From Gammaproteobacteria bacterium (ex Lamellibrachia satsuma) (GTDB taxonomy: Bacteria > Pseudomonadota > Gammaproteobacteria > Chromatiales > Chromatiaceae): a stretch of DNA of 64,000 bases. The notes beneath the pieces are model-generated. The model saw only the letters and a program-made list of their open reading frames with translations. It was not told the origin of the DNA and made no database searches. Positions 39,838 through 49,310 of this stretch are shown in pieces. The translations under genes and the position numbers were made by a program. The stretch is taken from assembly GCA_019623805.1 (NCBI GenBank), contig CP053680.1, forward strand, positions 4,160,423-4,224,422, read 5' to 3'. Each line of letters opens with the position of its first letter. Within the stretch, counting starts at the first letter, position 1.

Positions 39838-41160
39838 CTACGAAGACTCAGCATCCAGTTTTTTCAGGTAGGCCAGCTTCTCGGCAATCTTGATCTCCAG
39901 CCCCCTGTCCACGGGAAAATAGAATTCACGGCCGGCAAGCTGTTCTGGTAAATAGTTTTCCCCGGCGGCATAACCTTGGGGTTCATCATGAGCATAACGG
40001 TAGGCCTTGCCGTAATCGAGTTCCTTCATCAGCTTGGTCGGCGCGTTGCGAAGATGCAAAGGCACATCAAGGGAACCAGACTGCTTTGCCTCGGTAAGTG
40101 CACTTTTCCAGGCGCTATAGACTGCGTTGCTTTTTGGCGCACAGGCCAGGTAGGTCACCGCCTGTGCAATGGCCAACTCCCCTTCCGGGCTACCGAGACG
40201 CTCCTGGGTATCCCAGGCATTGAGCGTTATCTCCAGCGCCCGTGGGTCGGCATTGCCGATATCCTCGGATGCCATACGCACCACGCGGCGTGCAATATAG
40301 AGGGGATCGCAACCCCCATCGACCATACGAGCAAGCCAGTAGAGCGCCGCTTGCGGGGCCGAACCCCGTACCGATTTATGCAGAGCGGATATCTGATCGT
40401 AAAAGGCTTCTCCTCCTTTATCGAAACGCCGCAACGTGCCGGTCGCAACCTCTTCGATAACCTGTTTACCAATCACGCTGTTTTCACTCAGGTCGGAGGC
40501 AATCTCCAGCAGATTCAAGGCCCGGCGGGCATCGCCATCCGCCGCTTCCGCGAGCATCCCGCAAACCTCATCGTCCATCTGAAGTTCACGCTCTCCCAAC
40601 CCCCGCTCCTTTTCGCTCAATGCCTGTCGAATGATGCGTTTTACATCTTCCTCGGTCAGGGACTTGAGCACATAGGTTCGCGCGCGGGAGAGGAGCGCAT
40701 TGTTGAGTTCAAACGAGGGGTTCTCCGTAGTGGCGCCGATGAAAACGACAGTGCCATCCTCCACGTGGGGAAGAAACGCATCCTGCTGGGACTTGTTGAA
40801 ACGATGCACCTCATCAATGAACAGCACGGTTGCCCGATTCTCCTGTTGTCGGGAGAGGCGCGCGTGCTCAACTGCAGCTCGGATATCCTTTACACCGGAC
40901 AACACTGCCGAGAGGCTGAGAAAGTTGGCACCGGAGTGCCCGGCAATAAGACGGGCGAGGGTGGTCTTGCCGGTTCCCGGTGGCCCCCAGAAGATCATCG
41001 AGTGCAACCGGTCCTCCTCGATTGCACGCCTCAGTGGCTTACCCTGGCCGACAATGTGTGACTGCCCGACAAACTCATCCATCGTGCGGGGGCGAATGCG
41101 ATCAGCCAGCGGGCGCATTCCACTATCAGGCTCACGGCTGAACAGATCGGCTTCAGTCAT
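39838..41160 (-). CDS. rarA: Replication-associated recombination protein RarA (MgsA)
   Basis: AAA+ ATPase of the clamp-loader group that acts at stalled replication forks. The 440-aa protein begins like RuvB-related enzymes (PLADRIRPRTMDEFVGQ), has Walker A GPPGTGKTTLARLI, Walker B VLFIDEVHRFNKSQQDAF and sensor-1 GATTENPSFELN. The C-terminal tetramerisation region ends near LAYLKKL. It overlaps lolA by 4 nt in the conserved ftsK-lolA-rarA order. Confidence 0.97.
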   Translation of the reverse strand: MTEADLFSREPDSGMRPLADRIRPRTMDEFVGQSHIVGQGKPLRRAIEEDRLHSMIFWGPPGTGKTTLARLIAGHSGANFLSLSAVLSGVKDIRAAVEHARLSRQQENRATVLFIDEVHRFNKSQQDAFLPHVEDGTVVFIGATTENPSFELNNALLSRARTYVLKSLTEEDVKRIIRQALSEKERGLGERELQMDDEVCGMLAEAADGDARRALNLLEIASDLSENSVIGKQVIEEVATGTLRRFDKGGEAFYDQISALHKSVRGSAPQAALYWLARMVDGGCDPLYIARRVVRMASEDIGNADPRALEITLNAWDTQERLGSPEGELAIAQAVTYLACAPKSNAVYSAWKSALTEAKQSGSLDVPLHLRNAPTKLMKELDYGKAYRYAHDEPQGYAAGENYLPEQLAGREFYFPVDRGLEIKIAEKLAYLKKLDAESS

Positions 41161-41789
41161 AGATCGCCGATCAGATCAAGACCGGATGGGGGATCGAAGA
41201 TAAACAGTTCGTCTTGCAGTTCTGTGTTGCGTGTTATGTTGGAAAAGACGAAACGGGTTACCTGTCCAAAACTGTCGGACATATCCATGCGCCGCAGTTC
41301 ACGATCAGCCAATCCAAGGCGAAGACTGTTGAACTGCACATCCTTCTGCTTGGGGAGGAGCTCCACCCAAACCAACCCCTCTTTTTCCCCCAGCTCCCGT
41401 ATGTCGAAATGACGGTCAACCGGACTGGTATCGCTCAGCAGCAGTGCAGGCGTTCCCTTTAACGCCTCATGCTGGCTGCGGTGGGAAACCTGTTCCAACT
41501 CGACGTCCTGGAGCCAGACACGGTTGCCGTCGGCGACAATGATCTGTTCATTCGGTGGCGCATATTCCCAACGAAAACGCCCGGGCCGGTCGAGATAGAA
41601 GGTGCCGTTGGTAATAAAGGCGCCTTCAAGCTCCGGGGTTGTCAGGGTCTGCTGAAAATCCGCCTGTAAGGTTGTCAGATTCTTCAGGAAGAGCTGCAAC
41701 TGTTTGGTACCCTCATCCGCATGAACGGCAAAGGGTATAAAAAGTAGTGCCATCAACAGTAAAAATCTGGGAGTCATCGTATATGCCAA
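41157..41789 (-). CDS. lolA: Outer-membrane lipoprotein carrier LolA
   Basis: Periplasmic chaperone that carries lipoproteins from LolCDE to LolB. The 210-aa protein has a signal peptide (LLLMALLFIPFAVHADE) and a half-barrel fold with LTTLQADFQQTLTTPEL and GRFRWEYAPPNEQIIVADG, both typical of LolA. It is between ftsK and rarA as in E. coli. The ABC part it works with is at 17826-19770. Confidence 0.95.
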   Translation of the reverse strand: MAYTMTPRFLLLMALLFIPFAVHADEGTKQLQLFLKNLTTLQADFQQTLTTPELEGAFITNGTFYLDRPGRFRWEYAPPNEQIIVADGNRVWLQDVELEQVSHRSQHEALKGTPALLLSDTSPVDRHFDIRELGEKEGLVWVELLPKQKDVQFNSLRLGLADRELRRMDMSDSFGQVTRFVFSNITRNTELQDELFIFDPPSGLDLIGDL

Positions 41790-41806
41790 TTATCTAATCG
41801 CTGTAG

Positions 41807-41880
41807 TTAGGAACGGCGCCTCCGCCGCGACTTAGCTTAATCCACGAAGTTTTCGCTGCGAGGCGTCGCCCCTACAATTT
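41807..41880. repeat. Imperfect palindromic repeat between lolA and ftsK
   Basis: TAGGAACGGCGCCTCCGCCG at the left and a CGCTGCGAGGCGTCGCCCC segment at the right are imperfect inverted copies. Related stretches lie near 11759 and 3532. It occupies most of the 89-bp ftsK-lolA gap. No coding content. Confidence 0.5.
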
Positions 41881-44185
41881 AATCCTCTGGCGGCGGCGGG
41901 GCCAATACCTCGCGGCTACCGTTCGATTCCACCGGCGTGACAATGCCGGTACGTTCCATCTCTTCGATCATTCTGGCCGCCCGGTTGTAGCCAATCTTCA
42001 ATCTGCGCTGTACGCCGGAAATTGAAGCGCGACGCGTCTGGGTCACAATCTGTACCGCTTCGTCATAGAGCGGATCAACATCCTCCACGTCACCGGATTC
42101 CGCCGGAAAACCGGGTAGCGACTCGGTTGCCTCCTGCACAATCTCTTCCAGATAATCAGGACCGGCATTCGCTTTCAGATGACTCACCACCCTGTGGACC
42201 TCATTGTCATCCACAAAGGCACCGTGCATGCGTTGGGGAATATTCCCTCCAGGCCCGAGATAGAGCATGTCGCCATGTCCCAGCAGATGCTCGGCGCCCA
42301 TCTGATCCAAAATGGTTCTGGAGTCGATGCGGGATGAGACCTGAAAGGCGATCCGGGTTGGTATATTGGCCTTGATCAGACCGGTGATCACATCCACGGA
42401 GGGTCTCTGTGTGGCAAGAATCAGATGGATACCGGAAGCGCGGGCCTTCTGCGCCAACCTTGCGATCAACTCCTCCACCTTCTTGCGGGCCACCATCATC
42501 AAATCCGCAAGCTCATCGATAATGACCACGATATAGGGCAGAGGTTCCAGCGTCGGGTATGCCATTGCCTCTATGATTTCAGTCGGTTCGGGCTGAAACA
42601 GCGGATCCTTGATCGGTTCACCCGCTTTTATTGCGTCTTTTACCTTACGATTGAAACCGGCGATATTACGTACGCCGAGGTTTGCCATCAGTCTGTAACG
42701 CCGCTCCATCTCACCGACGCACCAGCGCAAGGCATTGCCGGCCTCCTGCATATCGGTCACTACCGGTGTCAGCAGATGGGGAATGCCCTCGTAGACCGAC
42801 AACTCCAGCATCTTCGGATCGACCATGATCATGCGGACATCAGTGGGCTTGGCCTTGTAGAGCAGGCTTAGAATCATGGCGTTGATCGCCACCGATTTAC
42901 CGGAACCGGTGGTACCGGCAATCAGCGCATGGGGCATGCGTCCCAGATCCGCCACCATGGGATTGCCGGCAATATCTTTACCCAGCGCCAGAGTGAGCGG
43001 TGATTTCTCCAAATCGTAGACTTCGGACTTGAGCACCTCGCTGAGATAGACCATCTCGCGGTTTTCGTTGGGTATCTCTAGACCAATCACAGACTTGCCC
43101 GGAATCACCTCTACCACGCGTACCGCCACCGTGGAGAGTGCCCTGGCCAGATCTTTGGACAGGCTGCTTATCTTGCTCACCTTGGTGCCGGGAGCCAGTT
43201 GCAACTCGTAGAGAGTGACCACAGGCCCGGGATGCACTGCCACGACCTCCAGCTCGATATCGAAGTCACTGAATTTCAACTCCACCAGGCGTGACATGGC
43301 CTGCAGAGACTCTTCAGAGAATTGTGGGCCTGAATGTTTCGCAGGTTCCAGCAGCATCAGCGGAGGCAGTTCGCTGTTGGGATCAGCCTCGAAGAGCGGC
43401 ACTTGGCGTTCCCGCTCCTCCCGCATACTCGGCTTGGGGGCTTTGATGACCGGTTCAATCTTCGGCGGTTTACGTTTGCTGACCCGCTTTTTCTCTCTCT
43501 GTACCGTCTCAGCCCGGCTTTTACGTGCCTGATTGGCAGCACGTCTTTCTCGCAGAACGCTGATCTTGAGTAGCATCCACCTCTGCGTGTTCAGCACAGT
43601 TCCACCAATTCCGTCCATCACGGTGAACCAGGAGACACCGGTAAACAGGGTAAATCCACTGAGAAAAAGCGCCAGCAGCAGAAGGCTGCTGCCTGAGCGG
43701 CTGAATATCGCCTCAAAATAGCCGCCCAGAGATGCACCGAGTACGCCACCCGTACCGGTGGGTAATCCGATCTTCAAATGTGCAGTATGCAGCGCCGCCA
43801 GCGCACTGCCGGCAGCCAGGGTAATGAAGAAACCGATCCAGCGAACGGCGACCAGATTGACGTTGACGGTATCGTCCGGATTACGGCGCCTGAAAACCAG
43901 TACGGCACTCCAACTCAACATGATGGGAAAGAGGTAGGCAAAAATACCAAACAGGTAGAAAAAAACATCGGCAAACCAGGCACCCGCTGGACCACCTGAA
44001 TTAATCACTTGAGATGAGGGTACCGTGTAGGACCAGCCCGGGTCATCAACCGAATAGGTAATGAGTGTAAGCAGGAGATAACCACTGAGACAGAACAGAC
44101 TCCACATGGCACCCTCCCGCAATGCATGACTGACATGCGCCGCAAAGGGTGTCTGATCAACCGAATCCTTTGATTTTGCCTGCAA
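41879..44185 (-). CDS. ftsK: DNA translocase FtsK
   Basis: Septal DNA pump that separates chromosome dimers. The 768-aa protein has four membrane helices within about residues 25-195 and a short basic linker (KRVSKRKPPKI). The motor follows, with Walker A IAGTTGSGKSVAINAM and Walker B YIVVIIDELADLMM. The C-terminal gamma domain (SISGVQRRLKIGYNRAARM) recognises KOPS. The linker is much shorter than the 600-residue one of E. coli, as is common. It lies 59 bp after ald on the same strand. Confidence 0.97.
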   Translation of the reverse strand: MQAKSKDSVDQTPFAAHVSHALREGAMWSLFCLSGYLLLTLITYSVDDPGWSYTVPSSQVINSGGPAGAWFADVFFYLFGIFAYLFPIMLSWSAVLVFRRRNPDDTVNVNLVAVRWIGFFITLAAGSALAALHTAHLKIGLPTGTGGVLGASLGGYFEAIFSRSGSSLLLLALFLSGFTLFTGVSWFTVMDGIGGTVLNTQRWMLLKISVLRERRAANQARKSRAETVQREKKRVSKRKPPKIEPVIKAPKPSMREERERQVPLFEADPNSELPPLMLLEPAKHSGPQFSEESLQAMSRLVELKFSDFDIELEVVAVHPGPVVTLYELQLAPGTKVSKISSLSKDLARALSTVAVRVVEVIPGKSVIGLEIPNENREMVYLSEVLKSEVYDLEKSPLTLALGKDIAGNPMVADLGRMPHALIAGTTGSGKSVAINAMILSLLYKAKPTDVRMIMVDPKMLELSVYEGIPHLLTPVVTDMQEAGNALRWCVGEMERRYRLMANLGVRNIAGFNRKVKDAIKAGEPIKDPLFQPEPTEIIEAMAYPTLEPLPYIVVIIDELADLMMVARKKVEELIARLAQKARASGIHLILATQRPSVDVITGLIKANIPTRIAFQVSSRIDSRTILDQMGAEHLLGHGDMLYLGPGGNIPQRMHGAFVDDNEVHRVVSHLKANAGPDYLEEIVQEATESLPGFPAESGDVEDVDPLYDEAVQIVTQTRRASISGVQRRLKIGYNRAARMIEEMERTGIVTPVESNGSREVLAPPPPED

Positions 44186-44244
44186 TTGACTATCCTGGAT
44201 TATGCAAAATAATTATTAAGTTAGCTTACGTTCTTATTCTAATT

Positions 44245-45309
44245 TCACAAGTATTGATCGCGCAAGACTGGATGCACAATTTTTCCACCCGAAACATTAA
44301 CTGCAGACGACAGCACTTCGTCCTCTGCCAGCCTTCCGGCAGCCAGACGTTGCAGATAGGGAAGCAGTGCAGCGGAGAGGGTTTGCGAAGCACTGCGGGG
44401 CACGGCGCCCGGCATATTCGTTACCCCGAAATGGATGATGCCGTCCACCAGAAAAGTGGGTGACTCGTAGGTCGTCGGGCGGGTTGTCTCAATACATCCT
44501 CCCTGATCCACCGAGATATCGATGACCACACTACCCACCTGCATGCTTGCCACTTGGGCTTTGGAAACCAGGTGCGGCGATTTGGCACCGGGAATCAACA
44601 CCGCACCGATGAGAAGATCGGCTCCCGCAACCGCAGCGGAGATACTTGTCGAATAGGGATAGAGCGCAGTGACATTGTCACCGACGGCGCGCATTGCGGC
44701 CATGCGTTCCCGTAGGCGGTCAAACACTGTCACCTCTGCACCCATGGCAGCAGCCATGCGCACAGCGTTGCCTCCGGCCTGTCCCGCGCCGAGCACAACC
44801 ACCCTGCCCCGCTCAGCAGCTGGAAGCCCGCCCAGCAGGATACCCTTTCCGCCTGCCGGTTGATGCAGCAGCCCTGTACCTATCTGCACGGCCAGGCGGC
44901 CAGCAATATCGCTCATCGGCGCCAACACCGGTAACCCGCCTCGATCCGCGAGTGTCTCAAAAGCCACTGCGGTGACGCCGGATTCCAACAGTTGATGAGT
45001 CAGTTGGGAATTGGCTGCAAGATGCAGAAAGCAGAATAGCAGGTGATCCCGCCGCAGCATCTCCGGTTCCCCGGCAAAAGGTTCCTTCACCTTGACGATT
45101 ATTTCAGTCTGACCATAAAGCGCTTCGGCATCCGGCAGAAGCGTGACACCCAGCTGGGTATATGACTCATCAGGATAGCCGCTTGCTACACCAGCACCTG
45201 CCTCAAGAAAGAGCTCATGGCCCGCACGAGCCAGTTCGGCACAAGCTTCCGGAACCAGCCCGACACGGGCCTCCAGTGGCTTGATCTCTTTCGGTATGCC
45301 TATCCGCAT
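44245..45309 (-). CDS. ald: Alanine dehydrogenase
   Basis: NAD-dependent enzyme converting alanine and pyruvate with ammonia. The 354-aa protein has the N-terminal MRIGIPKEIKPLEARVGLVP, the nucleotide fold GAGQAGGNAVRMAAAMG, and the conserved MSDIAGRLAVQIG. It is slightly shorter than the usual 370 aa, with no obvious missing block. It occupies the place that lrp holds in E. coli between trxB and ftsK. Confidence 0.93.
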   Translation of the reverse strand: MRIGIPKEIKPLEARVGLVPEACAELARAGHELFLEAGAGVASGYPDESYTQLGVTLLPDAEALYGQTEIIVKVKEPFAGEPEMLRRDHLLFCFLHLAANSQLTHQLLESGVTAVAFETLADRGGLPVLAPMSDIAGRLAVQIGTGLLHQPAGGKGILLGGLPAAERGRVVVLGAGQAGGNAVRMAAAMGAEVTVFDRLRERMAAMRAVGDNVTALYPYSTSISAAVAGADLLIGAVLIPGAKSPHLVSKAQVASMQVGSVVIDISVDQGGCIETTRPTTYESPTFLVDGIIHFGVTNMPGAVPRSASQTLSAALLPYLQRLAAGRLAEDEVLSSAVNVSGGKIVHPVLRDQYL

Positions 45310-45548
45310 ATTCTCATTTTACCCTCTGAGAAATCTTCTGAAGCAGTAAGAGACCCATTTACCCATTCAAAAAAGGGTGAGTCACCTTTACCCGGGGCAG
45401 ATCATTTCGTAAAATTTGGCGGTTGAGTGCGGAACTTGAAACCTCTGTTTCCATCCCCACATTTCACTGTTATCAAGCTTAAAGACTGTTAACCCGTTTT
45501 GGAAAGTTCCAGTGCGCTGGAATCCCATCAGATCTGGAGTAAGTATAC

Positions 45549-46505
45549 ATGAGCGAAACCAAGCATTGCCGCCTGTTAATCCTGGGTTCCGGCCCTGCTG
45601 GCTATACCGCTGCGGTTTACGCTGCGCGCGCCAACCTCAATCCTGTTCTGGTCACCGGCATGGAACAGGGCGGCCAATTGATGACCACGACTGAGGTCGA
45701 TAATTGGCCTGGCGACAACGCAGGTGTACAGGGCCCCGACCTGATGGAGCGGATGCGTCTGCACGCCGAGCGTTTCAATACTGAAATTATCTTCGATCAC
45801 ATCAACAAGGCGGAGCTGGGCGAACGTCCCTTCAAACTGACCGGCGATCAGGCAACCTACACCTGTGATGCCCTTATCATCTGCACCGGCGCCTCTGCAC
45901 GCTATCTCGGCCTGGAATCAGAACAGACTTTCCGCGGACGCGGCGTCTCAGCTTGTGCCACCTGTGATGGGTTCTTCTATAAGAATCAAAAAGTTGCCGT
46001 CATTGGCGGCGGCAACACGGCCGTAGAAGAGGCGCTCTATCTCTCTCATATCGCTTCCGAAGTGGTGGTCGTTCATCGGCGTGATGAGTTCCGCTCGGAA
46101 AAGATCCTCTCGGACCAACTCAGAAAGAAAGCGGCGGATGGCAATATCACCCTGGAACTGGGTCAGGTGCTCGAGGAGGTGCTTGGCGATCAGACCGGCG
46201 TTACCGGCATGCGCATTAAAAATGTGGAAGACGGCTCCACCAGGGATATTGACCTGCAGGGTGTCTTCATCGCTATCGGCCACAGCCCCAATACGGGACT
46301 GTTCGATGGGCAACTGAAAATGACCAATGGATATCTCGATGTACAGGGCGGGCTGGAAGGAAATGCGACCCAGACCAGCACCCCAGGCATCTTTGCAGCC
46401 GGTGACGTACAGGACTATGTCTATCGTCAGGCAATTACTTCAGCCGGAACAGGCTGCCAGGCCGCACTGGACGCGGAACGTTTTCTGGATGCACTTGAGT
46501 CCTGA
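45549..46505 (+). CDS. trxB: Thioredoxin-disulfide reductase
   Basis: Flavoprotein that reduces thioredoxin with NADPH. The 318-aa protein has the FAD-binding GSGPAGYTAAVYAARA, the active-site disulfide CATC (Cys136 and Cys139) in ACATCDGFF, the NADPH motif GGGNTAVEEALYL and the C-terminal GIFAAGDVQDYVYRQ. It is divergent from ald, with 239 bp between. In that gap TTCCAG-TGCG-CTGGAA could form a small hairpin. Confidence 0.97.
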   Translation: MSETKHCRLLILGSGPAGYTAAVYAARANLNPVLVTGMEQGGQLMTTTEVDNWPGDNAGVQGPDLMERMRLHAERFNTEIIFDHINKAELGERPFKLTGDQATYTCDALIICTGASARYLGLESEQTFRGRGVSACATCDGFFYKNQKVAVIGGGNTAVEEALYLSHIASEVVVVHRRDEFRSEKILSDQLRKKAADGNITLELGQVLEEVLGDQTGVTGMRIKNVEDGSTRDIDLQGVFIAIGHSPNTGLFDGQLKMTNGYLDVQGGLEGNATQTSTPGIFAAGDVQDYVYRQAITSAGTGCQAALDAERFLDALES

Positions 46506-46578
46506 GAGTAAGCAGGGCCAGAAGAACTCCGATCAAGGCCGCACAGCGATTGGCGCGGTATGGCCTTGATCGACTCTT

Positions 46579-47250
46579 CTACATCTCATGCTCGTGCACC
46601 ATCTGGCCCAACACAAAGGCGCAGAGCAAAACCTGCTGAAAACGATTCAGCCCACTGAACTCCAGACCGTGGATATAGTGAGTCCCACCTTCAGGCGTCT
46701 CAATTTCGCGGACATTGCGTATGATACCCAGTAGCTGGAGTACATCATCACCATCGCAACTTTTTATCGATAACTGCAGCTGTAGCGTCTCGCCCACGTC
46801 TCCCATCGACCTTTCACTGGAAAGACGGGTACCGGTCCGGCTCAGGTCGAGAACTTTGGCACGGTTGACATGTTTTGAATCATCCGGGTTCTTTGTGTTG
46901 CGAACAACCGACTGAAGTGAGGTATGTACCCGTGGCGCATTCCTGACCACCGCACTTTCAACCTCTTCCGGGTATGCCAGGTGCAGATGAGGGTAGGGTT
47001 TTGATGAGGTCTGCAACACTTTTGCCACGAACCCAAAAATATTGCTGCCTTGAAGCACGCGAACAGTGAACATCTGCCCCTCCCTGGCCAGGATTGCCTT
47101 GCCTTGCTTTCTGGGCGTGGTGATAACCAGGCTCTCGTTGGGAAGATATCCGATCAATTTGACCGCATACCGGTCCTGATTTTCACTGGGAGGGGCATAC
47201 TGCAGCTGCAATACCTCTCCTATCTGCAAGTTCGTTACAATGTCTGACAA
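46579..47250 (-). CDS. YcgR-like PilZ domain protein
   Basis: Likely c-di-GMP effector acting as a flagellar brake or a surface regulator. The N-terminal part fits the YcgR/PilZN domain (VTNLQIGEVLQLQY, YLPNESLVITTPRKQGK). The C-terminal PilZ domain has the ligand motifs RNAPR (RxxxR) and DLSRTG (DxSxxG). The start is TTG at 47250-47248 with AGGA 7 nt upstream, giving 223 aa; the frame is open to a TTG at 47307. A c-di-GMP-making protein is encoded at 6714-9191, but no link is shown. Confidence 0.88.
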   Translation of the reverse strand: MSDIVTNLQIGEVLQLQYAPPSENQDRYAVKLIGYLPNESLVITTPRKQGKAILAREGQMFTVRVLQGSNIFGFVAKVLQTSSKPYPHLHLAYPEEVESAVVRNAPRVHTSLQSVVRNTKNPDDSKHVNRAKVLDLSRTGTRLSSERSMGDVGETLQLQLSIKSCDGDDVLQLLGIIRNVREIETPEGGTHYIHGLEFSGLNRFQQVLLCAFVLGQMVHEHEM

Positions 47251-47447
47251 GGGATTTTCCTGGATTGCCCCATAGTTGAGGACACAACGTTGCCGCAATG
47301 CTGACAAGTTCCGCTATCGGCAGTTCTCCCTGGAACTATAATTCCTGCCACGAAAAATGCGAATTATTTTCTCTGTAGATAAGGGCAAATTCGCTACACA
47401 ACAACTGTCGCATGGCGCTGATTTCTATTCAGATTTAATCTTGGACT

Positions 47448-48152
47448 ATGATCTTCTTGCTGAAAAATGATCCCCGCGCCCCTTTTCCCGCAGTCAAATT
47501 TGCTGAGCAGGAACCCAACGGATTGCTAGCAGTGGGCGGAGACCTCTCCCCTGAACGGCTGGTTAACGCATACAGACACGGTGTTTTTCCCTGGTACAGC
47601 GATAATGAACCGATCCTCTGGTGGTCGCCGGATCCTCGAACCGTTCTCTATCCCGAAAGAGTCAAGATCTCCCGCTCATTAGGAAAGACGCTGCGCAAAG
47701 AGAAGTTTCATATTACCCTGGACACGGCATTCAGCGAGGTTATCCAAGCATGTGCCGAGCCCCGGCCGAAGTCACCCGGTACTTGGCTGATGCCCGAGAT
47801 GAAAGCGGCTTACGCCGAACTGCACGAGCAGGGAGTCGCACACTCCGTAGAAGTATGGCAAGAGGAGCAACTGGTCGGTGGACTATATGGTGTCGCCATC
47901 GGCGGCGTCTTTTTTGGTGAATCGATGTTCAGCCGCGTATCGGACAGTTCCAAGGTGGCATTTGTTTTTCTCTGTCGACATCTGCACCGGTGGGGTTACC
48001 GTTTAATCGACTGCCAGGTCTATACAGAGCATTTGGCGAGCCTCGGCGCAGAGGAGATCCCCCGCAGCGATTTCTGTCATTCCCTGGATGTCTGGTGTAA
48101 CCTCGCGACAGACCCCGATTCCTGGAATAATACTCAACCAACGCATGAATAA
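47448..48152 (+). CDS. aat: Leucyl/phenylalanyl-tRNA--protein transferase
   Basis: Adds Leu or Phe from tRNA to N-terminal Arg/Lys of proteins, marking them for ClpS-ClpAP. The 234-aa protein has FPAVKFAEQEPNGLLAVGGDLSPERLVNAY, GVFPWYSDNEPILWWSPDPR and GVFFGESMFSRVSDSSKVA, all hallmarks of Aat. It overlaps the following bpt by 8 nt. clpS and clpA lie just beyond infA. Confidence 0.97.
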   Translation: MIFLLKNDPRAPFPAVKFAEQEPNGLLAVGGDLSPERLVNAYRHGVFPWYSDNEPILWWSPDPRTVLYPERVKISRSLGKTLRKEKFHITLDTAFSEVIQACAEPRPKSPGTWLMPEMKAAYAELHEQGVAHSVEVWQEEQLVGGLYGVAIGGVFFGESMFSRVSDSSKVAFVFLCRHLHRWGYRLIDCQVYTEHLASLGAEEIPRSDFCHSLDVWCNLATDPDSWNNTQPTHE

Positions 48153-48897
48153 CGACCAGGTTTTCACAAATAATCCAACACTCGCGCTCTATCTAAGCCA
48201 GGAACACGACTGTTCCTATCTACCTGGCCAACAAGCCAGGACGCTTTTTCTGGATCCCTCCACTTCAGTCGACGCGCTGCTCTACCAATTTCTGATCGAC
48301 CAGGGATTTCGTCGCAGTGGTGCCCATCTCTACCGGCCTGCCTGCAATTCATGCAACGCCTGTACTTCACTTCGCCTGCCCGTTGCCGAATTCAGACCAA
48401 ACCGCAGTCAACGACGCTGCTGGAAGCGAAATTTTGGCCATTTCTCCATCACGCCATGTCCTGCTGAATTCGATGAGGAGCATTACGCACTCTATGTAGA
48501 ATACCTGCAACAGCGTCACCCCGACGGATCCATGAGCAACACTGATCCCCAGCAATATCTGAGTTTCCTCACCACGCCATGGGCAGAGACAGTGTTTTAT
48601 GAATTTCGGTATAAAGGCAGACTGGCGGCCGTTGCAGCAACCGACCTCCTCCCGGAAGGGATCTCCTCCGTCTACACATTCTTTGACCCCAGCATTCAGA
48701 CCGAGGGCATTGGTGTGTTTGCGCTGCTTTGGCAGATTCAACATGCTGAAAAGCTTGGGCGGCGCTGGCTCTATCCCGGATACTGGATCCGCAACTGCAG
48801 CAAAATGAATTATAAATCCCACTATCGTCCACTGGAGGCCTGGAATGGTCAGGAGTGGCTACGCTTTGGGAGTGGCGAGACACTGCTCTTGCCATAA
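48145..48897 (+). CDS. bpt: Aspartate/glutamate leucyltransferase (Bpt/Ate family)
   Basis: Transfers leucine to N-terminal Asp or Glu, the second entry to the bacterial N-degron route. The start at 48145 (MNNDQVFTNNPTLALYL) gives 250 aa; an in-frame ATG further upstream at 48088 lies inside aat. Family motifs are CSYLPGQQARTLFLDP, LYRPACNSCNACTSLRLP and FYEFRYKGRLAAVAATDLL. The Cys-rich CNSCNAC is the conserved ATE N-terminal motif. It precedes infA by 155 bp. Confidence 0.94.
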   Translation: MNNDQVFTNNPTLALYLSQEHDCSYLPGQQARTLFLDPSTSVDALLYQFLIDQGFRRSGAHLYRPACNSCNACTSLRLPVAEFRPNRSQRRCWKRNFGHFSITPCPAEFDEEHYALYVEYLQQRHPDGSMSNTDPQQYLSFLTTPWAETVFYEFRYKGRLAAVAATDLLPEGISSVYTFFDPSIQTEGIGVFALLWQIQHAEKLGRRWLYPGYWIRNCSKMNYKSHYRPLEAWNGQEWLRFGSGETLLLP

Positions 48898-49052
48898 AAC
48901 ACACCCTTCATTCCCGTTATTTCTCGGAGCGAACAGGGAAATAGTGGATGTCAGGCTTGCTTTACGCTGAATTATGCTGATAATGGCGTTCTTGATTTTC
49001 AGGGGTCCGGCAAGCTCGCGCCCCGAACTTCCATAATTGTTCAGGTAACAGC

Positions 49053-49271
49053 ATGGCGAAAGAAGACTTTATCGAAATGGAAGGCACCGTTACCGAAACG
49101 TTGCCGAACACCATGTTCCGTGTGGAACTGGAGAATGGTCACGTAGTAACAGCCCACATATCAGGTAAGATGCGCAAGCACTATATCCGCATTCTCACCG
49201 GTGACAAGGTTACCGTTCAGCTTACCCCCTACGATCTGTCGAAGGGGCGTATTACCTATCGCGCACGCTGA
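49053..49271 (+). CDS. infA: Translation initiation factor IF-1
   Basis: Essential 72-aa OB-fold factor that blocks the ribosomal A site during initiation. MAKEDFIEMEGTVTETLPNT and the end GRITYRAR are classical. It lies between bpt and convergent clpA, with 39 bp between the stops. A short stem CTCCC/GGGAG around 49284-49302 lies in that gap. The neighbourhood matches the clpA-infA-aat order of E. coli, though without the tRNA-Ser gene found there. Confidence 0.98.
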   Translation: MAKEDFIEMEGTVTETLPNTMFRVELENGHVVTAHISGKMRKHYIRILTGDKVTVQLTPYDLSKGRITYRAR

Positions 49272-49310
49272 TCTTCGGCGATCTCCCAGCTTCAAGGGAG
49301 AGTGGGCGGA

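Noticed and set aside
39976..41061. A 361-codon open frame opposite rarA
   Set aside because: Antisense shadow of a well conserved ATPase gene; no ribosome site or domain.
49272..49310. tRNA-Ser expected by comparison with E. coli between clpA and infA
   Set aside because: Only 39 bp separate the stops; there is no room for a tRNA. No tRNA was recognised by eye elsewhere in the window; a tRNAscan-SE run would settle this.
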